A DNA stretch of 64,000 nt from Polytrichum commune (Eukaryota > Streptophyta > Polytrichopsida > Polytrichales > Polytrichaceae), in contig OX485806.1 in assembly GCA_950295325.1 (NCBI GenBank), positions 15,128,001-15,192,000 on the forward strand, in the 5' to 3' direction. A program made the position numbers and the translations under genes. Position 1 is the stretch's first letter; each line of letters starts with the position of its first letter. This document shows positions 59,941-64,000 of the stretch, in pieces. Below the pieces are notes generated by a model. That model had not been told where the DNA came from. It saw only the letters and a list, made by a program, of their open reading frames with translations, and did no database searches.

Positions 59941-60780
59941 TCAATGGCAAAAGCTTGCTTCCCTTAAGAAAAATCCATGATAGTAAAAGTTTTGGCTTGA
60001 TTCTCTAGATTGTGCTAGAGTCCACAATTGATTTTGGCACCCATTGACATCCCTTCCTACAATGTTGAGGTTGCTAAGATCATCCTCTAGTGCATATTTC
60101 ACAAAATCAAAGGCATGCACTTGAAATTGATATTGTGCAACCCTTACTTTTGCAAGTGCTCCAGAGCACCTGCACTCCTGAAGATGTAGTTTGGTGACCA
60201 CATAAGGGCCCACATATTGAGCTCTAAACTTACCTTTCCTTTCCCCCATTTTCTGTTGGTAGCACACTCATCTAGTAGGCAAAGAAAATAACTTGTAGGA
60301 GTTCATTCCACCTTAATCATAGGCCCCATCCTTTTCCAAAAGGGCACACATTGACGTGTTAAAATGTTAGGTGTAGGTTGCAAATCTTGATACCACAATT
60401 TGTTAGAATCTCCTTTGGATAAGATTGTTTGCATCAATATGCAATTGAAGAATAACTGTGTGAGCATCTCACAATCATTCAACACCAATCATTCTAACTC
60501 GACCCACTTCGTAAAGTAGTTCGTCACGAATATTATGTTTCAATGTCCATGAATCGCCAGCTTGGGTGGCCCGTCCACATCATCTTGACACGGGCAAAAG
60601 AATATGAGACAAGGATGGCTTCATGAGCTGAGGCTTGTCTCATGTGGGTGACTTTTTTTCACCATGTAACCTCACACTCATTCCAAAACTTCATACATGT
60701 TGCCATCATACCCCAACCATTGGCATGTTTGGTGTGCTCTTTCTAGTTCTAGAGTCCTCTTCACTCTAATATGCCTTGAA
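59941..60780 (-). pseudogene. Decayed Ty3/gypsy integrase
   Basis: Minus-strand pieces in several frames: about 60540-60505 gives FVTNYFTKWVE, matching the integrase core VDYFTKWVEA with the catalytic D changed to N. 60267-60120 gives GERKGKFRAQYVGPYVVTKLHL, matching the C-terminal KGKFxPxWxGPYxV. Stops and frame changes separate them. Other gypsy domains are not recognised nearby. Confidence 0.5.
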
Positions 60781-61897
60781 CATCAACATTAGTGGAATAA
60801 GGTTAGGATGTCATAGGCTTCTTCGAGTTTTGAGACAAGTACCTAGTTGTGTTGTTGTTGATAAACTTGCAATAATAGTGCTTCCCATTGAGCACGAGGT
60901 TGTTAAGCCTAAGGTAGCGCAACTTCTTGGCAAGAGTACTGTAGAGGCTCACAATTTCCACAGTAAATAATTCAAATTACAAGGGAGTGAAAAAACAACT
61001 TTTAAGGAATGTGACACAAAAATTCTAGTAATTATAGAGATAATATGTTGAAATTTTAGAAAGTGATAATATTATGCAAGAAAATAAGAAATGAATACAC
61101 AACTCACTTGTGTTCATAAAAAGGTAAACTTGAGAGTGAATATAGCACGTCTTGTGGCATGTTAGTCTCAACTAAGCACATGCACCTATCTCGAATCTCG
61201 ATCCAAAACAAACAATCCAGGCCAAAAAGCATTGTAAGTTCCTAAAATAATAATGACCCAAACTCCATTTACAAGCATGTGAGCCAAACATGGATCCCAT
61301 GCACGCCTTGCCACTGTAGTGTGCCAGGCAATGAACATTGACTCATCACTCAAAGTACCTACAACACCATAAAATCACACTAAGACCTTGCATTAATCCT
61401 TTCTAATCAATGCCTAGCATTGAAGGTTCATGCTTGTCCACAAATCTTATTATTAGATCAAGGCTTGTTTATGTGCTAGTTGCTTCATCTTGATAGTCTT
61501 GAGTGTTTGAGCAATGCATGGCTTGCTAGATGCAGGAACACATTGGAGCATGATGCTCTCAATTGATTGACATGGCTCTGCTTCATTCTGGTGTGTAATG
61601 TTGTTGTCTTCTTCTTCCTTAGTGGAATTTGGTTCTTGAATAGATTTCAATAATGATAGAGTGATAGTTAGCTCCATAGTTGCAATTTGGAAGTTTGTGT
61701 TGAAGGCCCTATCTGAACATGTAATGCACCAACCTCTATGTATGATTGTGTTTATTTTGCTAATGTGACTCCATGCACTAAAAAACCACAAGGGCAAGTG
61801 TGGTTTCTTTATAGCAAGTCTCATATCTACTTTGAGTCATTCCTTCATGATTAAACTCATTTTTTATACATGTTAGAATGGTCTTTGAATGACCAGT
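60781..61897. other. Intergenic, no gene recognised
   Basis: AT-rich. A 123-codon minus-strand frame (61824-61453) has no family resemblance I can name. Confidence 0.35.
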
Positions 61898-61989
61898 CCC
61901 CGGGTACGCAACTCCCATATTATACGCAGGGGGCATCGTATTAAAAACGGCTTAGAGGACGGCTTTTGTAAAAATTATATCAAATTATA

Positions 61990-62439
61990 TCAAATTAAAA
62001 TGATCAAAAAGTTGGGTGAAGACCAAATTAAATAAAATGAGATGAAAAAAAAGTTGGGTTTCATATTTATTAAAAAAAAACTCCAACGTATATAAACAAT
62101 TGAAACACCTAGTTTTTTAAACCTTGTAGAGCGTCTAAGAGGTGTATTCAATGTAGATGTCGGATTAGTATTCACAAATGATAGAGGGTCCTTTCGAGGT
62201 CTCCCTCTTTTGGAAGGAGTTGTGGCAATTACAGGTGTAACATATTCCTTCTCCCTATCTCTACCTCCACCAGAGCCTCTACGCTTCATCTCACAATCCA
62301 TGTGTTTGTTTAAGCCAAGGATGACCCTCCCAAATGAGCACAAGCACATTCCAAAGCGACGACACAAAGGCTCCAAAGCAAAGCCGCACACTCCAAAGCA
62401 AAGACACAAAGGCTCCAAAACCGAACACAAAAGCTTCAA
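61990..62439 (-). CDS. AT-hook reading frame inside the TIR element
   Basis: The frame contains SKRGRPRKDP, a good AT-hook (GRP core in a basic context), followed by PLRRSTRFKK. The first ATG lies directly at the TATA box, so translation more likely starts at an internal ATG such as the one giving MDCEMKRRGSGGG. After FKKL a weak donor (AAG|GTTTAA) could begin an intron; beyond it the sequence turns hydrophobic and looks non-coding. DNA binding to AT-rich targets is the role of AT-hooks. Likely the first exon of a transposon gene, or a remnant. Confidence 0.4.
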   Translation of the reverse strand: MKLLCSVLEPLCLCFGVCGFALEPLCRRFGMCLCSFGRVILGLNKHMDCEMKRRGSGGGRDREKEYVTPVIATTPSKRGRPRKDPLSFVNTNPTSTLNTPLRRSTRFKKLGVSIVYIRWSFFLINMKPNFFFISFYLIWSSPNFLIILI

Positions 62440-62442
62440 AGC

Positions 62443-62484
62443 GTATATATAGAAGCCTCAAACCCTAAGCCCTAACCCTAAACC
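62443..62484 (-). promoter_or_regulatory. TATA box and telo-box promoter inside the TIR element
   Basis: On the minus strand GGTTTAGGGTTAGGGCTTAG is followed at once by TTTGAGGCTTC and CTATATATACG. Telo-boxes (AAACCCTA) next to TATA boxes occur in plant promoters active in dividing cells. Confidence 0.55.
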
Positions 62485-63000
62485 GGGAACCCATGATATT
62501 TTGAAATACCCCATGATACCCTTGAGTAGTCGGGGCACCATATGATGTATATGGTCTTAAAAATACATACCTCAACTGTATCCTAATATAAATCATTAGT
62601 TTTCTATCCCAACAGTTAGACCAGTAAGTTGCCTATACATAATTTAAAAAAATCCACACGAATATTTGCCTCCAATTATAATTATAAGCCACGAATAGTT
62701 GCCTCCCATTAAAATTATAAGTCATTCACAATGTTAATTTTTTATTAAAAAGTCCAAAAAGTTGGGTAGTTTGACCTATGGTACATGTATTAAAAAAATT
62801 CATATAATTAGGTTTTTAATGCAATTATATGCTTCAAAACATATTCATTTCCTATATATAATTACATTTTTGGATTCCTTGTTAGAAGGACTACAAGGGT
62901 TTCCTACATTAAAACAAATTGTATCACTCAATATTGGACTAAAACGCATTATAAGTGATTATAATCATGACCATATAATACGGGAGTTGCGTACCCGGGG

Positions 63001-64000
63001 GTTTCACCAATGCAAGTGAGTTTGATATAATTTTTTTATTTCACTTCATCACGTTTTATTAGTGTGATAATAATTGAAAAGTAAAAAAATAAAATAAAAA
63101 TTGACAATCAGTGCAACCTATAAATAATCTTTGACGTAGAATAAGTTTCTTTAAATACTCTTAAATGCTCTAATAATGATTATATCCGTGCAAGAGAATG
63201 CTTTAGCCTAACACTCTTCCAAATAGTCAGGTGCATCAAACATTAAGTGCTAAGAAGGTCAAGTGCTAGCACTACTCCCACCTTACCTAGCTTGAGCATA
63301 GGGCTACATCACACATGACTCAAGCGTTTGTGACCGTGTAATTGTGTCCTCGACTCTCACTCAAAGGTCATATTAGTTGTTAACTGACATGATCTGCCAT
63401 GTAGGAATTCATGTGAACTTTTCATCCATACTAATTTTTTTTGGTACCCTTAGGGTTTCACCTCCTAGTGTGAAGTGAATTTGCACGGTCTTGGCCTTTC
63501 TGACCAATAAGAGACCTTGAAAAGCAATAGTCATGGGCCTTCAGTCACACTTGTGATGTGGCCCTTAGAGTTTCCATGGGATCCATGTTTAGGCCTTGGA
63601 TTTAAGTCACCCTTCTCATAATTGACTGCAATGTGATCCATTGATACCCCCACCCCCTAGCTCCCCAATCCCGCACGACATATAAATATAAGAAGTATCT
63701 AAAAAAACAAAAGAAGCCAAACATGAAGCTTGTAAAACAAATAAAAAAAACACATAAATCAGAATATCAACAAGTTAGATGATAAGAGCCTCAAGAATGA
63801 CAAACAATGACATCCCACCACTAGATTGTCTTATAGATAGACACAACAACATCCTCACCAACCCAAAAGATATCCCGCAAAATATTATACCCAACAATCA
63901 ATCAACAACAACCCAACAATACCAACATGCCACTACTAGCTAGACCACCTAGTGCAATGCACATGTGAGGTTAGACAATACCCATGGCATGATCTAGATG
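63001..64000. other. Intergenic, no gene recognised
   Basis: AT-rich sequence to the window edge, turning A/C-rich after about 63690. No feature supported. Confidence 0.4.

Larger units (their letters stand above)
61898..63000 (-). mobile_element. 1.1-kb DNA transposon derivative with ~27-bp TIRs
   Basis: The left end CCCCGGGTACGCAACTCCCA (continuing TATTATA) is the near-perfect inverse of the right end at 62974-63000. Between them, on the minus strand, are a telo-box (62458-62484), a TATA box (62443-62451) and a reading frame with an AT-hook. The presence of its own promoter suggests a deleted copy of an autonomous element. No transposase core is seen, and the target duplication is unclear. 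Confidence 0.65.

Noticed and set aside
62210-62452. Plus-strand frame through the 62.3-kb repeats
   Set aside because: The TATA box, telo-box and AT-hook all point to the minus strand; the plus frame is a shadow.

Overview
The window looks like nuclear DNA of a land plant. Three plant genes with canonical GT-AG introns sit in AT-rich, transposon-dominated sequence. The lineage cannot be fixed from sequence alone; a seed-free plant or another lineage with a repeat-rich genome is plausible.

Layout. (1) 1-~7,620: the 5' part of a full-length-looking LINE on the minus strand. It has a pyrimidine-rich 5' region with tandem monomers (~5,540-7,620), ORF1 (5541-3784) and a very long uninterrupted ORF2 frame (3805 to beyond base 1, at least 1,268 codons). 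ORF2 contains 18-bp in-frame coding minisatellites, two in-frame duplicated cassettes, a 2A-like peptide (LLKCGDIESNPGP) and the start of an APE-type endonuclease. This reading frame is the most unusual thing in the window. (2) ~7.6-24.3 kb: no host gene recognised; MITE-like and foldback elements, a SINE with a perfect 15-bp target duplication, and a decayed pogo/Tigger-type transposase. (3) 24.4-29.3 kb: an AVT1-type amino acid transporter gene (+). (4) 30.7-31.9 kb: MBF1 coactivator gene (-), convergent with AVT1. (5) 32-45.5 kb: MITEs, an inverted-duplicated Ty3/gypsy derivative with primer-binding sites at both ends, LTR-like fragments and low-complexity DNA. (6) 45.6-58.8 kb: a roughly 25-exon gene for the plant CCAR1/DBC1-like nuclear protein RSA1/EMB1579. 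(7) 59-64 kb: a decayed gypsy integrase and a 1.1-kb TIR element with its own TATA box, telo-box and AT-hook reading frame.

The three host genes are unrelated housekeeping or regulatory genes (vacuolar amino acid transport, transcriptional coactivation, nuclear RNA/transcription regulation) and form no operon-like unit. Everything else is best read as transposon biology: one possibly competent LINE, non-autonomous DNA elements, and old LTR-element debris.
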